Assembly: GCA_039105265.1 (NCBI GenBank)
Contig: JAPFFF010000075.1
Location: 62,001-126,000, forward strand
DNA length: 64,000 nucleotides
Reading direction: 5' to 3'
Source of the DNA: Tritrichomonas musculus
Lineage: Eukaryota; Parabasalia; Tritrichomonadida; Tritrichomonadidae
The position numbers and the translations under genes are program-made. The notes below the pieces were generated by a model that was not told the DNA's origin, ran no database searches, and worked only from the letters and a program-made list of their open reading frames with translations. Shown in pieces: positions 8,849 to 19,143 of the stretch. Position 1 is the stretch's first letter, and each line of letters starts with the position of its first letter.

Positions 8849-10147
8849 CAAAAAAGATTGATTTCTTAAATTTGTCAGATAAAATCACTTGACATAATAG
8901 ATTCTATTGTCACCTTTTTGTCTTTTCTATAAGAAATCCTAATCAAATTCACTCTTCTTTTATTATTGTTGGATCTTTTTCAAATCATAAATTTATTTAT
9001 ATTTAATGAATTTTGAAAAAAAATGAAGAATAGAGTACTGTGAATGATGCAAAGAATTCAGCCCTCAGAATTCGCTTTTGGCCTCCTTAACAAGCTTATT
9101 ATTTTATAAATATTTGGGTTTAATTCACAAATCAAAAAATTTTAGAATGCAAAGGTGAAATTTCAATTAGATGGGATTAAATTCTTTTAAACTTATAAAA
9201 AACAGTTATAATATTCACTTGGATGTTTTCGTTTTTAAAATAAAAAAATATATAATATATTATATGAAACAATTAATAATGTATCAAGTGCTGCTCACAA
9301 AATAACAACATATCCTATTTTCATTTTTGAAATTGAAAACGAAAAAACCATATTTAAAGAATATATGTGAAAATAATGTAGATTTTATGTAATAGTCTAA
9401 TTTTGATGATCAGATATAATATTACATTGAATTTTTTAAATCATTTTAATTAATAAAGCAGCATAATTGTTTTTTTTTATACATTTGTAATATTTTATAT
9501 AAATTTTTTTTAGTATTTCAATAAATAAATATATTATTATTATATAATAATTAAAATATATTTTTCAAAAATCATTAAAAATGTTAAGATAAAATCGATG
9601 ATTTTACAATATTTTGACATTATCTTGATTAACGTTTTTTTTATATTAATTATTTATAAAAAAATGCATTTATCGTAGAAATTTTTGTTATAATATAATA
9701 ATAAAACGTAAATTATTTATTATATTTATAATTTATATTAGTAAAATATTTTAAAAAATATTTTAACAATATTTTACTTGTATATTTTTAAAATTATCTA
9801 TCAAAATAAAATAGGAGATAAAACTTTGACTACAGGGATTGTATGAAGTTTATTTTATTTATTGTACAATTGAGAAAAATATTTTTACCATTGAAAAATA
9901 AATTATTTATATCTTTTTATATATGTTTAATATTTTAATTATTAAGTATTAAAAATATAAGATATTAATTTTTATTATTTTATTCATTCTTATTATTTTT
10001 AAATTCTTTTATTTTGCAAGATGAAAGTATTGTTTGATTTTTCGTTTAGATAAAAATTTGAATGTTGATTAAAACGATAATTGAAAATTCAAATAAATAA
10101 AAAATTATTCAACCACATTCAATTTCCTGAAAATAATATTTATTTTT
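8849..10147. other. Long AT-rich spacer
   Basis: About 1.3 kb with no protein-like frame on either strand. Long A/T runs and short palindromes only. It includes the 5' region of the phosphoesterase gene; CACATTCAATTTCC sits 30 nt before its ATG, not a perfect initiator. Confidence 0.5.
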
Positions 10148-12241
10148 ATGAAATCCTCATCTTTTCGGGTTATTCCATATTTCGCATCTCAATACTTATT
10201 ATACTTTGTAATTGCAATAGCCTTTACAATTTCAAATCAATCAACTTCTAAGCATCTTGCAGAGGAAAGATATTGTTCTTCATCAAATGGAGAAGCATGG
10301 TCAGACGATTACAATCCAGATTATTTCTATCATTTGACAGATATTCATGTATCTCATTATGACAAAACAACTCTAGAGAATTTTGAAAAATCTTTACAAG
10401 TAGGGGCATCTTACCACCCAAAGTCCATTTTGATAACTGGAGATCTTGTTGATGATTATTATTTACCATATTATCCGATTGAATTAATTGAAGCCAGGCA
10501 AATCAAAGAAGATTGGAATGAATATCATAAAATTGCTTCAAAATATCGCCAATATTTCGATAAATTCATAGAATCATTTGGAAATCATGATGTTCCTCGC
10601 ATATTGTCGCCAGAATCAGAAGAATTTTATTACAAAAATTATTCAATGATATCTGAATCTCACCACAATTTCGAGTCCAAGAATGAAACATACGACATTT
10701 TCACAGATAAAGTTGGAAATTTCACCTTTGCCGTCCTTAATCCAGTCTTTTTCCCAATTCCTCCATTACCATTTGATTACTATGTTCACGCTCCAGCCGA
10801 ATACATTGAAAAAGTGGAAAAAGTTATCAATTCAATACCAACGAATGAGAATATCATACTTGCCACTCACTACCAAGGCCCAGTGTGGAGCAACTGGTAT
10901 GTTCCATTTGAGAGGTCAACCGCCACCCAACGGTTTTTTGATTCAATTTTACAGAACAAAAAAGTGAAAATTCTCCTGACCGGCCACAACCACGGAAAGC
11001 AACGAATGGTCATGCACTACGGCGACTCCTTTGAAGTTTGTGCAAACGACCTACGATACAATTTGAAAGCTGGACTTGTGACGAACGATAACGGAAACGT
11101 TGTCTACCACTGGTTCAAGATTGAAAATCCAACAAAATCATTTGTCACTTTTCCGGTACCAATTGAGCAGACGACATCGAGATCGGACTGCGCGGTTGGG
11201 AAAATAAGAGTCATTTCGTTTGGCAGCAAGTGGAACACAACTGAAGATGACATCAACAACATTTATGCTGAACTTGACGGTTTGAAGGTCAAATTGAATC
11301 CGGTTAGAAGGTTAAATGAGAACAAAGAAGCATGGCTACTTGAAGCAGATACAGGGTCACTTTCAGAAGGGACCCACCACTTAAAACTGCTTGGCGAAAA
11401 TGAAGAAGAATTTGAATTCTTATCTGGTCGATCCGCTAAAATTGAATCACAAGAGGAGCTCCTCTACGACGACATGCTGTGGGCATCGACGCAATGGATC
11501 GGCCTTTTCATTCTCTTACTCTGTTTAGTGTTTGCCACCTTCCCGATCAGTCTCTGCGCCAGCTGCTCATACAATGGCTACTGGAGGTGGATTAACTGCA
11601 CGGACGATAGAGCTCACAAAAGTGATGATCACATCACATCACAAGAAGACAAAGAACAAAAGATTTCTCACATTAAATACTGGCTTATTTCACTTTTCTT
11701 TGGGCCGATAGGAATACGATCAAGATTGATGCGTCTTCCACTTTTTGTGAGAGTCCTTCTTTTCGTCTCAGTTGTCACATCGATGTTCATACCGCTGTTC
11801 ACATTCGAGGTAGGTGGCCGTTACGGTTTCATGCTGACTTTCGGATTCTTCTTGGGCATCGATGACGGCGTCAGTTCAGCAAGCGCAGATGTCTACAAGA
11901 GCCACGTTTACGGCAAGTACGAGCTGAGGTATGAAGAGTGGTGCCCGTTTGTTGGTTTCCTCTTCTTCATCTGCGCAATCGTTCCAACCGTCACTGTTGC
12001 ATCGTCGTTTGGCCTCTTTCCTTCAAACAGAAAAGGAAGCTTCCTTCAGGTATTTGACGTGCTTGTCCAAGTTGGATGTTGCATCGCCTGCCTGCGATTG
12101 TCCTTCCATTCGTTCATGCTGCTGTGCGAAAGAAAATGCGCACTTTTGTCGTCTTTCGTGCTGGTTCCGCTTTTTTGGATGATTATTTTTTCAGTTATGT
12201 TCTACTTGAACAGATCAAGGAGGGTTTCCAAAATAGATTAA
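10148..12241 (+). CDS. TMEM62-like multi-pass membrane metallophosphoesterase
   Basis: 697 residues from an ATG. After an N-terminal hydrophobic segment (about 10-30) comes a calcineurin-like phosphoesterase domain with all metal ligands in order: DIH (65-67), GDL (98-100), GNHD (145-148), H241 in THYQGP, and GHNH (279-282). Residues about 340-435 are a beta-rich lumenal domain. At least five or six membrane segments follow (about 450-472, 532-552, 558-572, 598-620, 636-656, 666-686). This order is that of eukaryotic TMEM62, whose substrate is not well established. It is probably an endomembrane or surface enzyme with the catalytic face outside the cytosol. The second half is clearly less AT-rich than the first and than the neighbours. 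Ends in TAA. Confidence 0.87.
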   Translation: MKSSSFRVIPYFASQYLLYFVIAIAFTISNQSTSKHLAEERYCSSSNGEAWSDDYNPDYFYHLTDIHVSHYDKTTLENFEKSLQVGASYHPKSILITGDLVDDYYLPYYPIELIEARQIKEDWNEYHKIASKYRQYFDKFIESFGNHDVPRILSPESEEFYYKNYSMISESHHNFESKNETYDIFTDKVGNFTFAVLNPVFFPIPPLPFDYYVHAPAEYIEKVEKVINSIPTNENIILATHYQGPVWSNWYVPFERSTATQRFFDSILQNKKVKILLTGHNHGKQRMVMHYGDSFEVCANDLRYNLKAGLVTNDNGNVVYHWFKIENPTKSFVTFPVPIEQTTSRSDCAVGKIRVISFGSKWNTTEDDINNIYAELDGLKVKLNPVRRLNENKEAWLLEADTGSLSEGTHHLKLLGENEEEFEFLSGRSAKIESQEELLYDDMLWASTQWIGLFILLLCLVFATFPISLCASCSYNGYWRWINCTDDRAHKSDDHITSQEDKEQKISHIKYWLISLFFGPIGIRSRLMRLPLFVRVLLFVSVVTSMFIPLFTFEVGGRYGFMLTFGFFLGIDDGVSSASADVYKSHVYGKYELRYEEWCPFVGFLFFICAIVPTVTVASSFGLFPSNRKGSFLQVFDVLVQVGCCIACLRLSFHSFMLLCERKCALLSSFVLVPLFWMIIFSVMFYLNRSRRVSKID

Positions 12242-13083
12242 AATATTTGTAAATATATTTTACCATGATTTGAAATAAAGATATAATGTATTTCAAAAAT
12301 ACTTTTTATTTATTTGTTTAGAATATAAATTAACTGTATTTATGAATATTCATTTCGTTTTAATTGGGGTTGATATTATTTTATATTTTCAAAATAAATA
12401 AAAGCTGGATAATAATGTAATGAAATAAAAATTACAAATTAATTAATAAAATGCACTTAAACAAAATGATTTATAAGTTTATGTGCAAAATTGAAAAAAT
12501 AAATCAGAAAAAAGATTGATAATTTTTTTAAAAAAAGATTATTTTAATAGAAAACTAATTTTTAATTGTAAATTTTGGATTAAATATTTGTTTTTACTCC
12601 ATATTGTCTGTATATTAAAATTACATGAAAAATTTTTTATAAATGGTCAAACTTTTTATGATATTCAATTTATCAATGTAAAAAAAATGCACATAAAGTC
12701 CTATATATGGAATAATGAAGCTTTAAACTCAAGATATATATTTTTATATTGTTATTAAGTACAATATAATGAAATAGGAAAACAAAATTGTAAACAGCAT
12801 CATTAAATACGTCTCAAAAATTTTACTATTCCAATTTGAATTTGAATTTTTCAAATTTTCAATTAAAATTTTTGGACAAATTGATTTATTCATTTAACAT
12901 GCCAAATAATGTTTGATTTATTTCTTAGTAATAAAAACAACAATAATAATTTTTTCTTGTTATTGTATATAAAAGATTTTTTTCTTTTTATATTATTATT
13001 TATTTATTTATTTTTTAGTTTAAAAATCAAGATATTTATGTATTTTTTTATAAAATCTTTTTAATTGAAAATGTCCTTTTTTT
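12242..13083. other. AT-rich spacer
   Basis: No supported gene. An 80-codon frame near 12516 begins on TTG and encodes random hydrophobic/aromatic sequence. Ends in long T runs before the next promoter. Confidence 0.5.
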
Positions 13084-13101
13084 TAATTCATTATTTTTAA
13101 A
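13084..13101 (+). promoter_or_regulatory. Initiator before the 13102 gene
   Basis: TAATTCATTATTTTTAAA precedes ATG. TCATT fits the trichomonad initiator, A(+1) at 13090, 5' UTR 12 nt. Confidence 0.55.
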
Positions 13102-13674
13102 ATGAGTTCCAAGAAGTGTTTGAATAGAGACGATGACCTTTATCAATACGAATGCTGGAAGCAGATTGTTGATGTCCATGGTGAGTACATCAATCTGAAA
13201 GTTTTAAGTAAAATGGCGGATAAAGTATGTGAGATAACAGGGATCTTACCTAGCCGAGATCAAAAAAGAAAGAAAGAACTTTTAGTTCAATATATTAATG
13301 ATAGCTGGGAAAAAACGAAAAAAGTGGTTTTGGAAATGAAAATTGATCCTGAAGATGTTAAGCAGGGACCATTGGCACAGCAGCATAAATATGAGACACA
13401 AAATACTAATGTTGCTCAGCAAATACCTCAAAATCAAGTTCATCAAATTCCAGTTTTACAGATCCAACATCAGCAAGTTCAAACTCCACAGTTTCAAGTT
13501 CCTCAGATAATTTTAAATCGTCCTCAAATTGATGAAGCTCAAAAACAATCGCCAAACAGTCGAGACAAATATTACATTGATAACGATATTTCAAAAACAC
13601 CTGATGAAGATATGCTAAATTTCTTTGATCCTGATTTTTATGTAAGATCATACGATGATATTTATATTGAATAA
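13102..13674 (+). CDS. Small Q-rich hypothetical protein with acidic tail
   Basis: 190 residues from an ATG. Residues 1-85 are predicted helical and charged (CWKQIVDVHGEYINLKVLSK, KKELLVQYINDSWEKTKK). Residues about 90-145 are a low-complexity Gln/Val/Pro/Ile tract with a loose QxPQxQV repeat. The C-terminus is acidic and aromatic (DEDMLNFFDPDFYVRSYDD). I do not recognise the family. The layout (folded N-terminus, Q-rich linker, acidic-aromatic tail) would suit an adaptor or transcription-related protein, but that is speculation. Promoter and codon use look like a real expressed gene. Ends in TAA. Confidence 0.7.
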   Translation: MSSKKCLNRDDDLYQYECWKQIVDVHGEYINLKVLSKMADKVCEITGILPSRDQKRKKELLVQYINDSWEKTKKVVLEMKIDPEDVKQGPLAQQHKYETQNTNVAQQIPQNQVHQIPVLQIQHQQVQTPQFQVPQIILNRPQIDEAQKQSPNSRDKYYIDNDISKTPDEDMLNFFDPDFYVRSYDDIYIE

Positions 13675-14240
13675 CTTATAATTATTCCTTTTAATAAATA
13701 TACTGTGCGAAAGAAAAAATTTTGAAAAAATTTTATTTATCGTTTTATATAACATGTCATTTAATTGAATTATCAAATCAATTTATTAAATGAGAGAATT
13801 CAATTTTTTTTAATACAATTGATTCAATTGAATTGTATTAATTGAAATTTAGTCGAATAAACAGATTTATTATACGCATATATATCTAATATATTGTTTT
13901 CGACTGATTATATCCCAGCCATTTTGTAAAAATATTGAATCTCGGCTGGTTTATTCTAATTATATTAGCAAATACTTTTAAATCATCATTTGATCTATCT
14001 TGAATTATTTGAAATTGAGAATCTTCAATTTTCATCGATTGTCCTTAATCAAATCATAAAAGTAATATTTACATATAATAATTATTATTATTATATTATT
14101 TATAAATAAAATAAAACTTTGAATTTATTAATTACATAACGCAAAAAAAGGCAAGCAATGTGAAAAAATTGGCCATTCAATTAGTTGACCCTCCTCTGAT
14201 AAAAGTTGAGAGTTTGCATCCATTAAAAATTTGATCTCAT
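13675..14240. other. AT-rich spacer
   Basis: No gene. Contains the pair CCCAGCC (13915) and GGCTGG (13954), an imperfect hairpin, and A/T-rich inverted tracts around 13810-13850. Confidence 0.45.
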
Positions 14241-14244
14241 CAGA

Positions 14245-14345
14245 TTTACAAAAGTGTTATTGAAAAAATCTGTTCAAGCGATTTTTTTTTTTTCAATTCA
14301 TATTTTCAATTGCTTATGTAACCCAATTTTATGGTACAAAATATT
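14245..14345 (-). pseudogene. Possible 3'-end relic of a trypsin-like paralogue
   Basis: On the minus strand, CGCTTGAACAGATTTTTTCA and the following AATAACACTTT match the 3' end of the gene at 19144-20745 (27 of about 29 positions around and beyond its TGA). Upstream, AAAATATGAATTG also matches that gene's last codons. Only the final dozen codons are recognisable. It suggests a decayed or rearranged paralogue in opposite orientation. Confidence 0.4.
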
Positions 14346-14631
14346 TGCCGACTCTTACCGTGATCCGCTAAGAGGTGGCGAAGGTCACATCGGCATCAAT
14401 TATTGCTCCAAGCTCAAAATTGAGCGAAATAATGGAATAAATGCTGATCTATAACGAAATTATTTATGCATTTTTGCGAATATGAAACATAATTTCGTTT
14501 TTTTTTGAATATGATAAATTATTTTGCCATGAATATCAATTTGATGCTATCTAATCTCGTATTTAAAAACTTTTCTGAATCAAAACTGTTTCAACAAATT
14601 TGAAATCAGTTTATTAGTTATAAACTGGGAC

Positions 14632-14770
14632 CGAAAAGTCAGACCACTATTTGAATATAATTTGAATACTTTACATGATCGTTAAAATTTTTTATATCTC
14701 AATTTTTGATCGTTACATCGCGTTTGCTTTCAAAATATGGTCTGAGTTTTAATTTCCTTCAATTTATAAA
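14632..14770. repeat. Small inverted repeat with CAGACCA ends
   Basis: AAAAGTCAGACCACTATTTG (from 14634) is inverted as CAAAATATGGTCTGAGTTTT (to about 14764), giving a foldback of about 130 bp. A third CAGACCACTTTT-type motif lies inverted at 18664. It directly precedes the satellite array. Confidence 0.45.
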
Positions 14771-14851
14771 TTTTCAATACTTAAAAAATTTAATTATGTA
14801 AAAATATCTTTTATTAAAGAAAATTATTTGCTGAGATATTTAGCTAATGTC

Positions 14852-15175
14852 TAATAAAACATGCGGTGTAAAATGGCGTTTCTGATTTTGTCTGAGGAAG
14901 TTTGTTGAGTAAGATAAGAATAAGATATGCTAAAAAAGGAGTAGTGGAAATGACTTATAACGTAAAGAAGTATTATTTAATAAAGATTGTGATGTATATA
15001 GCGCTGTTGATTATGTCTGAGGAAGCTTGTAAGGCGTGATGAGAAATAATTTTGGAAATATAAAAAGTTGTAGAAATGAGTTACGATATGAAGAAGTTTT
15101 GTTTAATAAAACATGCGGTGTAAAATTGCGCTTCTGATTTTAGCTTAATGAAGTTTATTGAGTAAGATAAGAATA
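14852..15175. repeat. 126-bp satellite monomers, left part of split array
   Basis: Monomers begin with TAATAAA(A/G) at 14852 (A type, ACATGCGGTG), 14978 (B type, GATTGTGATG) and 15104 (A type, cut by the inserted element at 15175). A and B differ strongly from each other, but A matches A and B matches B almost exactly, so the array is an alternating dimer. Not coding: all frames hold stops. Confidence 0.85.
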
Positions 15176-16573
15176 CCCCCAACTCGCTACAAATGGTTAT
15201 TTTCATGTACGTTATATGTTAACAAGTTTTTTGTTAACCTGAAAAAAATAATTTTTTTATGGTTAACATTTTTTTCTCCTCATAAATACTCATAAAAATA
15301 TTCAATTTCTTTTAAATAAAATCAAATAAATGAAATATTTTTTAAATATTTACAATAAAACAAAGAGAATGACAATAAATTTTCATAAAATTTTGACGAT
15401 AAAATAACCAAAAAGTGACAAGAAGTCCATTATTTACAAAAGCAAAAGCAATTTTTCAAACGCAATTTCCATTATACAAGCTTTTTTTTCGCATTTACTC
15501 GTCAACTAATCGATAGAGATTCATTTAATGTTTTATTAGAACCTTTGTAGCATGTTTTTGTCTTATTTTCAAAATTACATTTTACTTGTCGAGCCTTTTT
15601 TTACAGAAAATACTCTTTTTTTTCCTCAAGAGTTTCCTATATCTCTTTATTTGTTTTACTTTCAACCTAGCTTCTTTCTTATTTCCTCCTATTTTAGAAA
15701 ATCCAAGATTCACCTAGTTTTATATATATAAATTGCTTTTTTTCTCAATTAATTTTCTTTTTTAATTTGTTATATAACCATTTTTTTTTTGTTTTTACTT
15801 ATTTATTAAAGGCTGTTTCCAATTAATCAAATATCAAAAAACAAATCTCTCAAATTCGATGATTTTATTCAATAAACCTACCAAGAAATCGATACTGCTA
15901 ATAAAAATTTCGTTATATACTTTGCATTTACAAAAAAAATTCATTTTTATTCTAACCTTAAATTCTTTAGAGAAACCTCAAAATTTTATTTGCTTTTTTA
16001 ATCGTGCTTTTTTTTCTTCCAAAATATAATATAGAACCATGCTCGCATATCTTTTACTTCTCTCTAAAATTTGCAAATAATATTATATTTTGGAAGAAAA
16101 ATCAAAATTTTCAATTTCTGTTTCGATAGTTATTATCACCTTTAAAACTTATTTTTATTTTCTCATAACAGTTTTTAAAAGATTCAAAGCCGAATAAGAT
16201 ATTTGCAATTTATTATCAGTAAATCAGGAAAATTTTTAGGACCGTATTTAAGTAAATATAAAAACATTAAATACTCAGAGCATATAATATTAAGGGATAT
16301 GAAAACCTTTCATAACTCTTTTCTTTTATCACATTATTAAAATAATATCATTTTTACCTCTTTTTTTTTCCTTCATTTTTTTATCATATAAGCATCTTTG
16401 CATGTAGTTAATAAAAGGTATATTTATTTTTTGAAAACTCTTTTTCTTCAGTATTTATTATTAATTTTTGTTTTTTGTACGTTTTTCTTATTCAATTTTC
16501 TCTCTCAATTTCATTCAAAAAAATAACGAAAAAATAACGTATCAAAAAATAACCATTTGTAGCGAGGAGGGGG
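15176..16573. mobile_element. TA-flanked DNA transposon inserted in satellite
   Basis: A 1398-bp element with ends CCCCC(AA/TC)CTCGCTACAAATGGTTATTTT in inverted orientation, the complementarity fading after about 40 bp. The flanks are TA (15174-15175 and 16574-16575). The intact satellite unit at 14926-14936 shows the unoccupied site with a single TA, so the duplication is directly demonstrated. This favours the IS630/Tc1/mariner group. The interior is AT-rich and lacks a transposase frame; it holds a 20-bp hairpin (16013-16032 with 16080-16099, CTTCCAAAATATAAT). Non-autonomous. Confidence 0.9.
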
Positions 16574-16575
16574 TA

Positions 16576-16950
16576 AGATATGCTAAAAAAGGAGTAGTGG
16601 AAATGACTTATAACGTAAAGAAGTATTATTTAATAAAGATTGTGATGTATATAGCGCTGTTGATTATGTCTGAGGAAGCTTGTAAGGCGTGATGAGAAAT
16701 AATTTTGGAAATATAAAAAGTTGTAGAAATGAGTTACGATATGAAGAAGTTTTGTTTAATAAAACATGCGGTGTAAAATGGCGCTTCTGATTTTAGCTTA
16801 ATGAAGTTTATTGAGTAAGATAAGAATAATCGTGTTGAAAAGAAGTAGTAAAAAAGAGTTATATACTAAAGAAGTATTATTTAATAAAGATTGTGATGTA
16901 TATATTGTTGTTGAAAGTTTGAAAGAGATAAAGAAGTTTGGTAAGATATT
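16576..16950. repeat. 126-bp satellite monomers, right part of split array
   Basis: Completes the split A monomer. A B monomer follows (16631-16756), then an A monomer (16757-16881, diverged in its second half) and a decayed B monomer to about 16950. Together with the left part there are about six monomers. Confidence 0.85.
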
Positions 16951-18076
16951 ATGAGGATCTTAATTTTTGAAAACGAAAATAACGTATTTTGGATATTTCA
17001 ATATTTTGAAAATATCCACCAAATTATTTATTTTTTTACATTGTTCTTTTATATATATTTATTAATATCGCAATTAAGCTCTATGATTTTAATTTTAAAG
17101 GGAGATTTTGAACTTTTTTAATATTATAATAATGAGAATATCTTTCCTATCTAACATTATTTGAGAAAGAATTAATAAATATAATACCTTATTCTGTATC
17201 ATATATTGATATTAGCATGCTCCTGAGGTATATATTTAAAAATGAACTAAAATTTAAGGAATTTAAAAAAAAAAAATTAGTTTTTGGTTAAATTTTTATT
17301 ATTTTTGAGGATTCTGGTTAATTTTATTTCTTACAAATTTAATATATTATTTTTATTTATGTATGAAATAAAATGAACTGATAATTGCAACAAACTATTC
17401 GATTGGTGCATCGAAGAATTTCTTTTAAATGTGGGCCTCGATTATTTCATTAATCCATTGATATTAGATGCAATATCAATTTACAATATTTTATATTAAA
17501 CATAATATATATATTAGATATAAATAAATGAATATACATGTTTACAGTCAATGAATAATTATATTAAAATTGTCATAAAATGTAAACACTTTTTAAAAGG
17601 TTATTTCAAATATTTCAATATCTCATAAATATTAAGATATATATTGAGATATATATTCAAAAATATTGAGATATTAATTCAAAATACATTTTGAATTTTT
17701 TTTTTCAATGATCCATTTTCTATTGATACTGAATAAATGAATAAATCTAAAAATAAAATATAACAAAATTGAAATAATTATATTATGCTTTGAGTTAACA
17801 AAAATATAAAAAATAAAATATAAATTTTTAAAATACCAAAGAACGAAATTCCATTTTTTTATTGATTGAAACCAAGAAGAATAATAGTTTTGTTTACCAA
17901 CGAGATATACATTCATGCATTTAGAGTAATTTTAATGAATATGAGTTCTAGCATCAATTTTTATGTCAAAATAAAAATCAAACCTTAGTCATGCTGATGA
18001 TAGTAATAATGTATTATTTTATGCTCACGAGAGTAAACTAGCATGCTAACATGAAGAAAAACATAAATATCACCTT
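16951..18076. other. AT-rich spacer
   Basis: No supported gene. An 80-codon minus-strand ATG frame at 17916 is only hydrophobic low-complexity sequence. GCATGC-containing short motifs recur at 17215 and 18040. Confidence 0.45.
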
Positions 18077-18400
18077 TGCAGTATAAATATAATTTTAATA
18101 ATTAAAACAAATGCAAATATTAAAAGTTAAAGAAATAATAAATAATATAACAAATTTAACATAATAATATAAATATATAAAATATATCGAAAAAACAATA
18201 TCATAAAAAGATATGAAAAAAAAAATATTATTATTATATTGAATATTTATTGTAATTATATTTCACAAAAAAAGTTTTTTGTTTACCGATGCATTTATCG
18301 ATTAAAACCAGACAATATTATATTCAATATTTAATAATACATTAATTACAATATATATTTAAAAAATAAAGCCATTTTATATTTTTGCTGTTACTATACA
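18077..18400. repeat. Dispersed repeat, copy A
   Basis: About 310 bp closely matching 55456-55765 in the same orientation. The best conserved block is CACAAAAAAAGTTTTTTG followed by TTTACCGATGCATTTATCGATTAAAAC. Inside, TTGAATATTTATTGTAATTA and a later TTAATTACAATATAT are inverse-like, so the unit can fold back. No coding potential. Possibly a non-autonomous transposon; its ends were not resolved. Confidence 0.75.
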
Positions 18401-19143
18401 CATTACACAAATTAATTACATGTTAAATATCTTATTTTAATTTAAAATAAAAAAATTGTTTTTATTTATATCTATAAATTTTAGATATATGGGAATATTT
18501 TAATCCATTATGAATTATAAATAGTTTTAAAATAATGTGATAAATATATTTTTTTAAATAAATATTTTTCTGATTATATTTGGCTTTTTAAGAAAATTGA
18601 AAAAAAAAGTTATATAATTTAAATTTGAAATAAAATATTGTTATGCCAAAATAATTGAATGAAAAAAAAGTGGTCTGGCTTTTAATTTCAAGTTTATTAT
18701 TTTCTTAGAGATTTCAGAAAAAAATTGATAAATTATAAGAAAAGTTTCAATTCTATTATTTGAAAAATATGAAATTAATGTTATTAATCATTTGTATTTA
18801 TTATATATTAATATTAATAATATTAATAATTTTAACATTATTTATTATTCAATATTTTTGATTTATTTTAATTCAAATTTTTAATATAAAATTTTAAACG
18901 ATTAGAATTGTGAAATAATTAACTGTTTTTTTTTTTCATGTAAATTCATTTTATCATTTATATTATTATATTTATATATTTGGTAATATATCAAAAATTA
19001 AATTTTTACAGAATAAATGCGTTTACAAAAAAAGGATTTGATAAAATTTGAAAAACAATCCATCATTATAATTGAATTCCTCTCAATTTTTAAAATTTCT
19101 TTATATCATTTGCTTACTAATCAATAAAATTTCATTTTTATTT
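18401..19143. other. Spacer and leader of the trypsin-like gene
   Basis: AT-rich. At 18664 AGTGGTCTGGCTTTTAATTT is an inverse-like copy of the 14634 repeat end. ATCATTATAATT at 19062 fits the initiator. A hydrophobic frame in phase with the next gene runs back to a TTG at 19072. Confidence 0.45.

Noticed and set aside
17674-17916. 80-codon minus-strand ATG frame
   Set aside because: Low-complexity Ile/Phe/Tyr/Lys sequence expected by chance in AT-rich DNA; no promoter.
14625-18705. A single 4-kb transposon spanning the satellite, bounded by CAGACCACT motifs
   Set aside because: The left motif already has a nearer inverse partner at about 14750 and the right match is only partial; kept as a small repeat.
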